DNA of 64,000 nucleotides from Vishniacozyma victoriae (taxonomy: Eukaryota; Basidiomycota; Tremellomycetes; Tremellales; Bulleribasidiaceae): NCBI GenBank assembly GCA_017654735.1, contig JADPYG010000088.1:4216001-4280000 (forward strand), read 5' to 3'. The stretch's first letter is position 1. Each line of letters starts with the position of its first letter. A program made the position numbers and the translations under genes. Below the pieces are notes generated by a model. It saw only the letters and a program-made list of their open reading frames with translations, was not told where the DNA came from and did no database searches. Positions 1 through 11,556 of the stretch are shown piece after piece.

Positions 1-46
1 CCGTCAGTCATTCTCTCTGATCATTGTCGCTTGCACTGATTTGTAG

Positions 47-352
47 GTCGACCAAGGTCAAGGCGATGGCCCGGTCAGACTCCCGACAAGCGAGCATGAC
101 CCATATGTGCTATTGGGTATTGAGCGTGCAACACAATTCCCCAAGAAAGCAATGATCGATACTTTGGGGGAGCACTTCTATGAAAACGCTGGTGGCGTCT
201 GGCTTTCAGGCCCGCAATGTATGAATGAAATCAAGACCACCACGACTGCCTCTAATGCTTCTCGACCTGAGGGTTCGAATGCAAGATACTCATACCTAAA
301 CACCGACGGAGAGACTAACACGGTCATCTCGGTCGCATTTGCGCCAGAGTAG
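47..352 (+). CDS. 3' terminal exon of an unknown gene
   Basis: The window opens inside an intron (branch-like CTGAT, then TTGTAG) and enters a coding exon at about base 47, phase 0, which stays open to a TAG at 350-352. It gives about 101 residues with segments such as VLLGIERATQFPKKAMID and LNTDGETNTVISVAFAPE. I do not recognise the family. The start and most of the gene lie left of the window. The exon is supported by its splice acceptor and its uninterrupted, protein-like reading frame only. Confidence 0.5.
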   Translation, partial: VDQGQGDGPVRLPTSEHDPYVLLGIERATQFPKKAMIDTLGEHFYENAGGVWLSGPQCMNEIKTTTTASNASRPEGSNARYSYLNTDGETNTVISVAFAPE

Positions 353-1134
353 TTGGCGCTTCGCGGCGGCTGAGGATGGGCACTGGACTGGGTTGTTCGG
401 ACATCTGTATGGGAGTATGATGTGAGATACGTGGAGGTGTTCGATTCTGTTTCTACTTACTTGCGGCAAAATGAATGATGTATACAATGACAGTCAAGAC
501 ATGGTAGCTGATGGCGATGTTGATTGCAAGCCCGAAGATGGTCGTTCTTGGATGCTAGTGTGCTTACAAACCCATGGTAAGATGGTCACGCCATATGAGC
601 ATTATGTGCGCCAATCCCTCACCTCGATTACTGTAGCCCAATCTGACGTTTCGTCGCTGTCATTTCATTTCACCGAATCGACCCAGGGATTTACGCGAGA
701 GAGAAACCACCTGTTGAATGGTTCGTCCATCCAATCACCCTCCTGTATCTTATATCGACTAAGACAGCGTTACGAGGGTGTGCCAACGAGACTGGAAGAC
801 GGTACACATCTAGTGTCAAGCAAGGTGAGCTAATTGTGGGACAGGACGCTTGCCACCTGTTTTCCCTAGCCGGTCAACATTGGCTAGATTCAGTCTATCG
901 GCCATCATAGTCGCTGTCCATTCCGTTTCCTTTGCAGATGCGTCAAAGGTTGTATGCTGCCTACTCACATCTGATTATTATGCCAGTCTCCGTCCTTCCG
1001 GCATCTCGTACGTGACGGTCCTCTACATCACTCCGTATCATTTGTAAGCTCCATTCATGGAATCCCTAAAGGTAGGTGGGGAGAGGACGAACCGCACCTT
1101 GTACTCCAGCTCGACCTCATATTGACCTATTGGA
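353..1134. other. intergenic, no gene seen
   Basis: About 780 bases between the stop of the first gene and the next plus-strand start. A 120-codon open frame at 471-833 has no recognisable features, so I do not call it. Nothing else stands out. Confidence 0.4.
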
Positions 1135-2480
1135 ATGGCTCTTCTCGCCAAGTCATCGACAAATCGTAATAATGACCAACGAGAAGTTAAAGCTGGTTCA
1201 GAGGCCGAGAAGTATATCGGGTCTCTGCTTCAGGTAAGGTGGGAGACATACGATGTATGTTCACCTCCGTTCGTACCCCTCACATCATCCGCCACTTCTC
1301 TCTTTTCCCAGCCCTTCATCACCCGCCTTGAACTCAGGATTCTCCTTTCATCAGACACTGAGTCACGCCTAGAGATCAGACTCGAGCAAGCTACCTTTGA
1401 TCTTAGTCGAAGGCCCGTGGATTCTCGCAATAGAAGGAGCAGCACTCTTAGGCCCCATCACTTCTACGTTCTCTCATACTGCAAATTGTCTAGACATGTA
1501 CTCGATCGAGGCCTATACGGCCAAAACTAACCGGTCTTTGGACTATACACATCTGTTGAGTCTTACCGTGAGTTGAATAAATGGCTTGACTAGACAAGCC
1601 CGATTGATTCCAGGTCAACGACGATATCGTAGCTGATCTGCCCGCAAGGGTCGGTACCTCTTTCTTTGTTCCCCAAGGTGCAAAGATCAGCTACAGATAT
1701 CCATCAGAAGCTACACTACAAGAAAGGCTCGGACCCTATTTCACCGAGTAAGTCCAAGCAAATCCACTGGTCCCCAGCTGAGATTTTAGTCCAAAGGGAA
1801 AAACAAGCAGAGCAGTAGCGAGGTCTATCAATAGACACCTTCAAAAGGCTGTTGTCAACTTAGCAGAGCCTTTTATGATGAATAACGGAAAGGAAGACAT
1901 CACTGTGCAGTTTGAGCTGAACAAGATCGCAGATCACTCCTGTCGAGTAAGTATCCATGCCATCCAGCAGCTGTGTGGCGTCTCATAGCTGATGGGGAGA
2001 TTGTCTTCGATGGGCAGAAAACGGCAATCGAGAGGAATCTACACGCACTAGATCCGCCGACCTACTTCAATGGCGTGAGAGATGGTGTCGACAGTGCTCT
2101 CACTATCATCCCCGTGACAGAGATCCTCAGAGTCCTGAGCCTCAGGAATACTATAGGTGTCAACGAGAGAACGGCTTTCACCGCCCCGCACGAGGCAGCG
2201 GAGAGCTTTGTTGACGCCGTGATGTCTTGGGCAGCTCAACCAGCTCGACCTGAACGAGGGAGTAGTGTCTCGACCCGATACACGGACGCCAAAGGCAGGG
2301 TCGCGGAGATCACGCTCGATTGCCCAGATGCCAATACGTTTCCCAGAGTGAGCGTCAAGTCCCTTTTTTCCATCTAGGAACCCGATGCGTGGGTGAGTGG
2401 TACAGCGAGGGATCGCCATTGTACAGGCCAGGGGTATGCAGTGCTGCAGATTGCGTAGGGGAGGGCTGAGGACGTTGTAG
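1135..2480 (+). CDS. hypothetical multi-exon protein
   Basis: A start at 1135 (MALLAKSSTNRNNDQ) leads into exons that join in frame across GT-AG introns. The readable pieces are a segment with LILVEGPWILAIEGAALLGP near 1373-1568, one with VGTSFFVPQGAKISYRYP at about 1615-1747, one with ITVQFELNKIADHSCR at about 1790-1946, and a long exon from about 2001 to 2355. The total is roughly 370 residues, with no signal peptide or membrane segment. I do not recognise the family. The first intron is ambiguous: the strong TTTTCCCAG at 1311 does not give the best frame, and TAG at 1370-1372 does. The end is also ambiguous, at a TAG at 2456-2458 or 2478-2480 depending on the last acceptor. Confidence 0.45.
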
Positions 2481-2495
2481 ATATAGATTGGATCG

Positions 2496-2949
2496 TTATG
2501 AACTGCGTCGGCGGGTCTTTGTGACCTCGATTACTTGAGTGAGTGCGTCAATGATCTTCGCTTCAGCTCCTGATTTGACAGCTCCCCTGAAGGCGGTTTC
2601 AAGGTCATGAAGAGCCCGAATTGCGTCCCCAGCACACGGACGGCGAACACCGTATGTATTCGAGGATGGTACAGATACTCGCTTCAAAGGTCTTGGTCTT
2701 GTCGGTTCGGGCCGAGCCGCGGCTAGTCCGAAACCTGGTCCATGCCGGCGGAAGCTATGATTGCACAGGCCAGCCGCCGCACTGAACCGCTTATCACATG
2801 AGCATGATTCGTCAGTCGGAATTGGCTTGATGTTGTGATAGGCGATAGAGTCGGGAACCCCGTCTACCGCTTACAATAGCACGGTTGAACCCGACAAAGA
2901 GAGATAGCGGGCGGTAGTCGCTATCTTGGGACATGTGAATAGGGAACAT
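2496..2949 (-). CDS. small single C2H2-type zinc-finger protein
   Basis: Two exons join in phase: ATG at 2949 to about 2875, a 49-nt GTAAGC...CAAG intron, then an open exon from 2825 to the stop at 2496, giving about 134 residues. The second exon opens with a finger-like pattern, CSCDKRFSAAAGLCNHSFRRH, where CDKRFS-x3-GL-x2-H-x4-H matches the C2H2 core. The first cysteine pair is spaced C-x1-C rather than the usual C-x2-C. The C-terminus holds a predicted helix (AIRALHDLETAF...IIDALTQVIEV) and a basic tail. The gene is convergent with the upstream plus-strand gene and divergent from the permease, whose ATG is only 66 bases away. It would be a nuclear nucleic-acid-binding protein, but the atypical cysteine spacing keeps confidence moderate. 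Confidence 0.5.
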
Positions 2950-3015
2950 AAACTTTGATCAATCTCACAGCTTCTCTTTGCTTTGTATCTTCTCGAGCTA
3001 TTAATCGTCTATCAA

Positions 3016-5031
3016 ATGGGCAAAGAAATAGACACGCCACTCACGGAAACGAGGGTAGATCTGGCAGAACCGGATGTGGTACATCACGCTGGCGGGGAGT
3101 TGGAACGGAATTTCCGGTTCTTGGATGCCTTGGGCATGGCTTTTGCCATGTTGAACTCGTGGACAGCAATGGCGGCATCGTGAGTTGCCTTCATAAAACA
3201 AGCAGGAGTACAAGCTGACGCTCTTGCGCAGTTTGGGCCTGATCCTGTCATCGGGAGGTCCCGTAGCAATGACTTGGGGACTGTGTGTCTCCGCAGTGGG
3301 AAGTTTGGCGATGTGCACGACTCTAGCCGAGATCTGCCATGTGTACCCAACTGTGGGTGGGCAATACGACTGGGCATACGTTTTGGCACCAGAGGGCTAC
3401 AGACGAGGACTTGCTTGGATTGCTGGTTGGATGACTGCGGTAAGTTGACGTTTTGATCTACCTCGCCCTGGCTGACGCAGTGAACAGGCCGGCTGGATAT
3501 CTGTAACGGCTACTGGGTCCAGTCTGGGAGCGAACCTTGTCATCGGGCTTATATCTATATGGAACGAGGATTACGAGGCGAAACCATTCCATACATTCTT
3601 GGTCTATCTCGCATTCACCATTGGCGCTTATCTCCTCAACACATTCGCCGTCCGGGCTTTACCATACGTCGACAGGGTGGCTTTATTTTGGAGTCTGTCT
3701 GGGATCGTCACAGTGATCATTGTGGTACTGTCCACTGCCAAGGGAGAGTATGAAACGGGAAAGTTTGTTTTCACAACCTTTGTCAACGAGACTGGCTGGC
3801 CGGGGGGAGTTGCATTCATGCTCGGCCTCCTGCAATCCACATTTGGCTTGACTGGGTTTGATGCGATCTCACACATGATTGAAGGTGAGTCAAGCCTCAT
3901 AAGTCTGGAACACCGCTGACAGTCGCTCTAGAGATGCCAAAGTAGGTCGTCACCGAGGAACAAACCAAGAGTAAAGCTCATACCACTTCAGCCCACGGAT
4001 GAACGCACCGCGTATCATGGTCACAGCGGTCCTACTCGGCTCTGTCACATCCTTCATTTTTATCGTCTGCGTCTTGTTCTCAATCAATGACTTTGAAGGA
4101 CTGATCACTAGTGAGTGGAAAGCACAGCGCTCTGCGACATGGCTGACCTTGATCAGCGACTTACGGAGCTCTCCTAGATGCCTACTATCAGGCTACGTCG
4201 AGCCGGGCAGGGGCGACTGGTCTGCTCATGTTCAACCTTGTCGGTGAGTCGTGTTAATTGTGTTAGCAAGGCCGAAGCTGATCCCCTCGTAGCCATGGCC
4301 TTCGCCACGCAAGGTCTGATGACTGTGGCGAGTCGTATCGTGATGAGTACTGCTCGTGACGGTCTTTACGGTCCGGTGTCTCCACATCTCGCTCGAGTAC
4401 ATCCCAGACTCGCGGTGAGTGCTATATCTGGGTAAAGACTGTGTTGCTGACGAAATCTAGGTCCCTGTCTGGAGTCTTGTTTTCGTCGCTGTGTGGATCG
4501 TTGTGTTTGGTTTAATTTGTAAGTCGAACTCGCTCGCTCCCTGCTGACAAGTGCAGCTTTCGGATCCACTGTAGCGTTGAACGCTATTCTCAGCGCGAGC
4601 GTCGTTTTGCTCGAGATCAGTTACATCATACCCATCTCCTTGGTCCTGTTTAGGGGAACGAAAGTTCTGGAGCCCGCTGGGTATCCCGTCAGAGTCCTCA
4701 CCATGGGCAGATTCCGACGTAAGTGAAGGCGGATCGAAAGAGATCCACTTGCTGATCTATCTATCAGCTTTCGTCAACGCCTTTGCCGCCATTTTCGCCA
4801 TTGTAACTATCGTGTTCTTCTGCTGCCCCCCGGCTATTCCAGGTACGTCAATTGGACCTTCTACGTATATATCTAGGTGTTCTCACTGACGTGTCTACAG
4901 TCTCCGGCACCTCCATGAACTACGTTGTTGTGGTCGTGGCATTTGTATGTCTGCTCTGTGGTATAACGTGGTTAGTGTCTGGCAAAAAGCATTATCAGGG
5001 TCCAAAAGTCAAGGTTGTGGTTTCAGAATAG
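3016..5031 (+). CDS. APC-family permease (choline/GABA/amino-acid type)
   Basis: Eleven or so exons give a protein of about 500 residues with roughly 12 hydrophobic segments. After a short cytosolic N-terminus (MGKEIDTPLTETRVDL) comes LERNFRFLDALGMAFAMLNSW, then a G-rich first membrane segment (LILSSGGPVAMTWGL), the family-typical AEICHVYPTVGGQYDWAY, and FGLTGFDAISHMIEEMPNP. These are hallmarks of the Hnm1/Uga4/GabA branch of amino-acid-polyamine-choline transporters. It should import choline, GABA or related amines by proton symport at the plasma membrane. Sequence alone does not settle the substrate. The introns show CTGAC or CTGAT branch points. The frame ends at the TAG at 5029-5031. Confidence 0.85.
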
Positions 5032-5534
5032 TGGGCTGGGGATAGTAATATATTGTATGGTCGAGAGTGTACAAGTGTTCAAGTCGCGCATATGCACAAC
5101 ATCTGTGGGGAGATGAAATAATTCGCTGTCAGCGATAGAAGGGGGGTCTTGGTTGAAGCAGAAGTCAGAACATGTATAGACCATGTACAGCTTAAGGTCA
5201 TCGCAGTCAGCAAGCAAATCAATCGGCTGCAGTGAATAGAGGAAATTCTTCGTAGGAGTTCGGATGCGGGTCGGATGTGGTCACACTGAGCATCCGGCCG
5301 GACTGGACTGATAACGACATGTCCGTATGTGACTTTTTAAGACGATGTGCACCGCTCTATCTCGTGCACGAGTAGAGACGATAAAGCAAAATGCATCGCC
5401 TACGCCGGCTCGTCTACAACGCATTCACAGAATGATGCTTGCCCTCTGTGATCTGGGATTCCGTTGGCGACATGATATCATACGCCTTATCGTCATCGTG
5501 ATTGTGAACATCTTGAGTTTCAATCTTGGGCCAC
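5032..5534. other. convergent intergenic region
   Basis: About 500 bases between the 3' ends of the permease and the minus-strand membrane-protein gene, so it should hold both 3' UTRs and terminators. No gene or repeat is evident. Confidence 0.4.
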
Positions 5535-6986
5535 CTAAACGTTGGTATAAGCATGGTTCATCTGTGAGATAATGGAATTTGTCACAACGCACTGTTCATA
5601 ATACCCCCACCAATCGGACCACCTGCCCTGGAAGTAGACCGCAAGAGAAATGCCCATGATGGTTGGTACGGCAGTGGTATAAAGGCTGCAGCCCATGACC
5701 CTGTCCAGGAGCGCCTTGTCGTTCTTGTACAGCTGGACCAAAGAGACATGAACAACGAGACCCATGGTGTACGATAAGAGCCCCGCGGATGTCGCGCTTC
5801 TCCAGCTCTGGCTCGCCAAGAAGGGCCATGTTCTCTCTATTGACAGGTGTGCACCAGGAGCGGTAGAAACAGCCGGTAATTCGCGCGAAAAATGCTCGAA
5901 TCGATTGGTAAGGCATATCTGATCGATCAGCGAGGTGTCAATGGGCTTGTATAGGGCCGCTGGGGAGCTGCCACAGCAGAGAGAAGAGAGAAAAAATTGA
6001 CTTACTAAACCAGCGGGGAAGAGGGTGATCAAAGGCCACATCCCCACAGACATGAGCTCGCTTAGCCACGGACTAGGCGTGACCCATTTGGTGGTCTCCT
6101 TCGGTGAACTAGTGTCGGGGGGATAAAAGTGTTGACAGATGGCAAAGACCGCTAGCGCAAGTCCTGTTACGACCTTTGTCAGTCAGCGCAGAACGACACC
6201 ACTTGGGAAGGTTCATCGAGGAAGACGCACCTGGAAAAAGATTAATAACAAAGCGCAGCCTCGGATGCTCATGATGGGGCCGACAAAACCAGTCATTCCG
6301 CACAAGATCCAGCCCGTGGAGACCAGCGCGAGCACATTATGATGCCCGGTCGCTAGGGCGGATAGCGTCATGACCGCACATAGTATTGCCATTCCGAGAC
6401 GGGGACCATCCCTGTGGAAATAGGATATGTTCTCTTCGGCTTTTTCTTCTAGAACGAACATCTCGCCATTAGGATTGTTCGGATACCGGTAGCGCAAGAC
6501 TGTTGGTACAGGAAAAAGGCTGGCCATGCTCTGACAAGATCAGCAAGAACCTACTAGAACAGGGGACTCGCTCACTCGCTGATACACGAAGGTCAGGAGG
6601 CATGCCTCGAATGTGCCCCAAATGATATCGGTGATCAAGGTTGTCCCGTAGCGAGGAAGGAGGAAGCCTGCGAGTCCAATTACGACGGTTTGTCCTATCA
6701 AATACCATTGTGCTTGATTAGGCATCAGTCGAGCCAATCGAGACCGAGGCTTAGGCGTCTCAACCTCGACCGCCGGGCCGAGTTCCTTGCTTTCCCGCCT
6801 GTTCGGAGGTGTGACTCTTTGGATGGCGCTCTGCGTCTGGATAATCTTAGCCTACGAGCCTCACAGATTGAACCGAGATCTTCAACCTACCTCGACATTC
6901 CGCTTCATTCCCCATTGTATCGCAACGACGGACGATATGGACATCAAGATATTGAGCGCCAGGTCGTTACCTGATGAGGTTGCCAT
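5535..6986 (-). CDS. polytopic membrane protein, function unknown
   Basis: The ATG at 6986 opens MATSSGNDLALNILMSISS, a hydrophobic start, then a 54-nt intron to a linker (KELGPAVEVETPKPRSRLAR) and several membrane segments: WYLIGQTVVIGLAGFLLPRY, MAILCAVMTLSALATGHHNV, GWILCGMTGFVGPIMSIRG and SAGLLSYTMGLVVHVSLVQL. A further stretch, SLYTTAVPTIMGISLAVYF, precedes a WSDWWGYYE motif near the C-terminus. The total is about 430 residues with seven or eight membrane spans. I cannot assign a family. The exon around 5720-5930 is open in two frames; I prefer the one giving a continuous hydrophobic segment. It is divergent from the GH5 gene. Confidence 0.55.
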
Positions 6987-7766
6987 ATTGATTGAGAGAG
7001 GATTGGTCTGGAGCTCTCGATGTGGAGACTACTCGTACGGGCGATGCGGGCTATCAGAGTGATGAAGAGAGGATGAGATGCATGAGGCAAAAGTTAGCAC
7101 TACCGTATTGCTTCAACTGCTGCCCACACTGTCGGTTAGCGCCATTTACGTCAACCGAAGCGTGGAGTGGAATTAGAATCTTCTTATTATTCTCGAGGGC
7201 GATGCCCGTGAATAACACGTCACTCAATATCGGTCACGTCACAAAGCAGTTCCGCTCTGAATGTGTTGACCGTCATGACAAGCCTGGATCCCTTAGGCGC
7301 TTGGATACAATGCGCTCTCGGCACTGAGTCACGAACAAGGGACTGTCTCAAAGAAAGAAATGCAGGCTGAAACAACATGTCTGACCGGCTATTCCAGTAT
7401 CGAAAGCGCTGATCCTCGATCCTCGAGATTGGGCGAATGGATACCTCGGTCTGCTTGCGGCTCAGCCAGCGACGCATCCGACTGCAAGACGTCCGCCATG
7501 TCTCACTTGGGATATCATTGTCGTTTCTCGGCTGACGACATGTTTGATATATGAAGGCATTGGTCCAATGTTATCTCTTCTTTGTGGAACCACCAACACC
7601 TCAAGCCCCACCCCCTTCTCGCCCTCTCGCACTCCTTCGCTCGACACGTCTGGTACGTCGTCATTACTCACATTAGATCTTCACCCCTCGTCAGTCGTTA
7701 CACCACCTTGAGCCGGTCTCAACCCTTGTTATCCCGACACTTCTCACCCTCTTCGAATTCTCGACA
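6987..7766. promoter_or_regulatory. shared upstream region of the membrane-protein and GH5 genes
   Basis: About 780 bases between divergent starts, so both promoters should lie here. The part before the GH5 ATG (7560-7766) is rich in C and T, as is usual for 5' leaders in this window. No specific site was recognised. Confidence 0.35.
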
Positions 7767-10357
7767 ATGGTCCTTATCGACTTACAAAGCGTGCTGGGCG
7801 CGCTTGGGCTTGTCTCATCCATTGCCAAACCTGTCCCGGTGGTGGGTCCTGTCCTGGGTGGACTTATCGGTACGGTCGGTGGAGCCGTTAACTCTACTTT
7901 ACCTGCTGTATCCGGTCCACTTAATGGTCTGTTACCGGGTCTGGTGGGCGCAGTCAACGTCACCCCCGACAAAGATGGGACAGTCCGGGCATCCGATACT
8001 GCCAATGACTCGACTACATTCGACTCCGCCTCGGCAAGTGCCGCCGACCAGGGAGGGGACCCCTGTGCCATGTCACCTTACTCGCCTCCTCAACCGGTTT
8101 ACCTCGAATCATTCGCTCCTTATGATGCCAATCAGGCACTCATTTACCGATACCGACAACAGCAAAGTGTCAATCTGGGAAGTTGGTTCGTTCTAGAACA
8201 ATGGATGGTACCCAGCTTGTTTACTTGTGCCGCTGGGAATAAGCAGGCCGAGTTGGATATCGCCAATGGATGGGGAAGTGTCGATAATGCTCGTCAAGTC
8301 TTGGAGAAGCATTGGGATACTTGGATCACCGAGGACGACTTTGCCTACTTGGCTAGTATTGGTAAGTGTCTTGTGGATTATGATGGACATCACTGATGAT
8401 CAGGTATCAACACCGTTCGACTACCTATCGGATACTGGTCCCTCGGCCCCACCTATTGTCAGGGTACCCCCTTCGAACCCGTCGCAGCTGCCTATGTCAA
8501 CTCATGGGCACGAGTTGTCCGGGCTATCAACTGGGCCGAGAAATACGGACTCGGTATCCTAGTCGATCTCCACGGTGCCCCCGGATCGCAGAACGGTCAA
8601 GGCCATTCCGGTACTTCCGACGGTATTCAGAACCTCTTCGATAACCCCACAAACGTCCAACTCACCATGAACGTCCTCACCTACCTCGTTCAACAGCTCG
8701 TCAAGGTCAACAACGTCGTCGGTATCCAAATCCTCAATGAACCCAACAATGTCGACGGTCTTCCCGCATTCTACTCTAATGCCATCACCAAACTTCGGCA
8801 AGTCGCCCCTGAAGCCGCTTCATTCCCATTCTACATCCACGACGGGTTTGATCTTGGTCGATTTGCCGATTACATCTCGACTCGAAACGATTTCGTAGTC
8901 GTCGACCATCACTCTTACTTTGTCTTTGGTGATGCCAATGACCAAAAGCGACCTGCCCAGGAACTCGTCACTTCCCTTCAACCTGCCAAGGGTAGTCTTT
9001 CGGAGCAGCTTCTTGGAGCTGCTTCTGAGGGAAGGAGGAATATGGTCGTTGACGAGTGGTCATGTGCTCTCTCTGAAGCTGCTTTACAAGGGTCTACCGA
9101 TCCAGTCGGTGCCAGGCAGAAATTCTGTACCGGTCAAATGGAGAGCTATACCAATGCTACTGCTGGTTGGTCATTCTGGAGTAAGTCAAATATATGGTAT
9201 CACCTAGTATCAATGCTGACGATCAGGTTATAAGACCGAGACCTGCGACAGCGATGTCAACTGGTGTTTCAAATCAGCAGTCGGCAAATCGCTCCCGACC
9301 TCATTCTATTCCTACCCCCAGGCGGCCATCAAGCATATTTCTGAAATCATGTCCTCTGACGCATCCTCCGGATCCTCTGACACAACATACATGACATTCG
9401 GCATTCCCATTGCCGGGTCCGATGCTCAATCCGAAGGCTACACTCCTCCCACCGATGCTGATTGGGCAGCTGCCATCGGAGCTAGCGCTCCTCAATGGGC
9501 TGGTGTCACCGAGGCTCTTGCTCATACCGAATACGACGATTCCGCTACCGAAGCTCCGCAATCACTATCCGACTCTGGAGAGGATGGAGATGGGTTATTG
9601 TCCATGCCATCCTCCCCTGCTTCACCTTCGGCCTCTATTCCAACATCCACCAATACCCCCAGCTCCGCTGCCAGTGCGACTCCATCGACAACACCGCTCA
9701 ATCTATATCCCCCTCCTCAAGCCGAACTCATGTCCGAGGAACAAGTCCCGTTCATCGCTGGCTCTGTCATGCCTGGCGACATGTCTGCTTTCAACGACCC
9801 AACCATCAGCACCGCCACGATCCCATCGTCTCGAATGCAAATGGCTGATATCGAGAAACGACACCTTGGATCCCTACCTCAACGAGCCTTCTTGATTGCT
9901 TCCGACCTACGACGTCACCGTTTCGCTGCAAGGCATTTAAGGCATGCCGCATTCAAAGTCCAGAATGCCAAACGACAAGACCCAACTGGTCAGCTCGACA
10001 AGAATGCTGCCCCTCAGCAGAACGCTATTACACGAGGGTACTCTGACGGTTGGAGGGCAGCCAAGACTTTCGCTGCTGCCAATGGATCAAGACTTGGTAA
10101 GTCCCTTCCACTTGCTCACACGGGTGACATTGACGAAAAGGGTTCTCGGGGCAATTCATCAGTGACGCCCTCGCTGCTCTCGGGTCCGAGGTCATGAGCG
10201 GTGACGCCGGTTACTACCGTACATGGTTCCGTAAGCCTCCGGTCCTCTCATCACTCCGTTCGCTGACAGTCTAGTCAAAGGTCTCGCCGATGGGGAAGTC
10301 CAGGTTCTCAAATCCAAAGCTCTAGACTCTCAAGGTCCAAACCTTGCTGCTAGATGA
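7767..10357 (+). CDS. GH5 glucan 1,3-beta-glucosidase with long C-terminal extension
   Basis: Five exons give about 800 residues. The catalytic domain has the fungal exo-beta-1,3-glucanase signatures: DDFAYLASIGINTVRLPIGY, LGILVDLHGAPGSQNGQ, ILNEPNN with the acid/base glutamate near residue 311, and VVDEWSCALS with the nucleophile glutamate near residue 416. The N-terminus is hydrophobic and Gly/Pro-rich (LGALGLVSSIAKPVPVVGP), so an atypical signal or anchor is possible. After the catalytic domain come about 280 residues of Ser/Pro/Thr-rich then basic sequence, ending in a small conserved-looking segment (GWRAAKTFAAANGSRL, then AGYYRTWFLKGLADGE). Secreted members of this family trim cell-wall beta-1,3-glucan. 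The extension is longer than in the typical family member, and its role is unknown. The four introns are all short GT-AG. Confidence 0.9.
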
Positions 10358-11556
10358 TCGAGTGGCTGTTATGCAACTGCATACCACAATGTGAAAGGTA
10401 CCAAGGATGTACACAACACTTATCCGCCTCTGCTGATCATCTAACGCCTCCACCGATCGCCTGTGCTCACTAGTACTGACGCCTCGTGGGTGATCGTCGG
10501 TCTTCGGATGCGAATTCTAGCATGAGATACCAAGAGTGGCGTTGACCATCGCGACGTACAGACGCTATTGTTCCTATTGTCGATCAGTACACTGGCTTGG
10601 CCTGATTCAGCGCCCCACGCCACACCAAGAGCTAATATCACTGATGTCATTTCGATTTGGCTCTGATTGATCTGTGAACGACGATAACAATGGTGCGTGC
10701 CTGGTACCTGAAGACCGAGCAGGAACCGGAACCTTCGGAATGTATTACATCCGTCGGCCGGTTTTGGTAATTCGTCTGACCCAGATCTACTTTATGCGGT
10801 ACTCTCTCCGGGGTGTCGATCTTTCTTTTGTCTTGAGATGCTCAGGGATTGAGGTAACCAGGTCGGCGGTAGTCTATCCGGCAAAGGACTCAGCCACCAC
10901 TCAGGTACCTGGGTGCCGCCCCGCCGGTTTCTTCGGACTAAGACTTACCTGAACGCCATGCCTTGACGCCTTTCCGCCCCATGATCCGTATGCGTTGATG
11001 CGAATAGGCGAATGGGCGTAAACAACAAAACGACGCGACACGGTGTTGACGCAGGTAGATCATTCCTCCTATTCTCGGACCTGATTCACCGTCTATCTTT
11101 TCCGCAAACCTTCGTATCTCTTACTCCATACCGAAATCAGCCTGTGACCTCACCCTATACGCTCTTTAACCAGGCCGGTAGCTTCCTTTTTTTAGCTCCA
11201 TTCTTGAAGATCGACAGCGTGGCTTGCCCTAAAGTCTCAGCCACTGACACTCCCAAGCTAGAACCCGGTGAGTGTTCCCTCGCTTCTCGATCAATGATCC
11301 GCATGCCATCTGTACTCGGTCATTGACCGATGAGGTCGTAGAAAAGTATATATCGGGACTACAGCTGATCTTTCTTAGCTTTCTTCATACAGTCTTTTCG
11401 ATTCTTCTCTTTCTCTCATCCTCACCTCTATCAGGACTGGCTCCTGGTTCACATTCTTTATCGACTCCATATATCATACTGTAGCCTTATCTCCCGACAC
11501 GACACCTATAATCGAAAACTCTATATTCCTATAATCAACTATCATCAAATACAACA
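10358..11556. promoter_or_regulatory. long intergenic region before the WSC gene
   Basis: About 1.2 kb holding the 3' end of the GH5 gene and the promoter of the WSC gene. A TATATAT at 11347-11353 lies about 200 bases before the ATG. The last 150 bases are a T/C-rich leader. No open frame here is convincing as a gene. Confidence 0.4.

Noticed and set aside
471..833. A 120-codon plus-strand frame
   Set aside because: There is no recognisable motif, splice context or composition, and it lies in an otherwise empty intergenic region.
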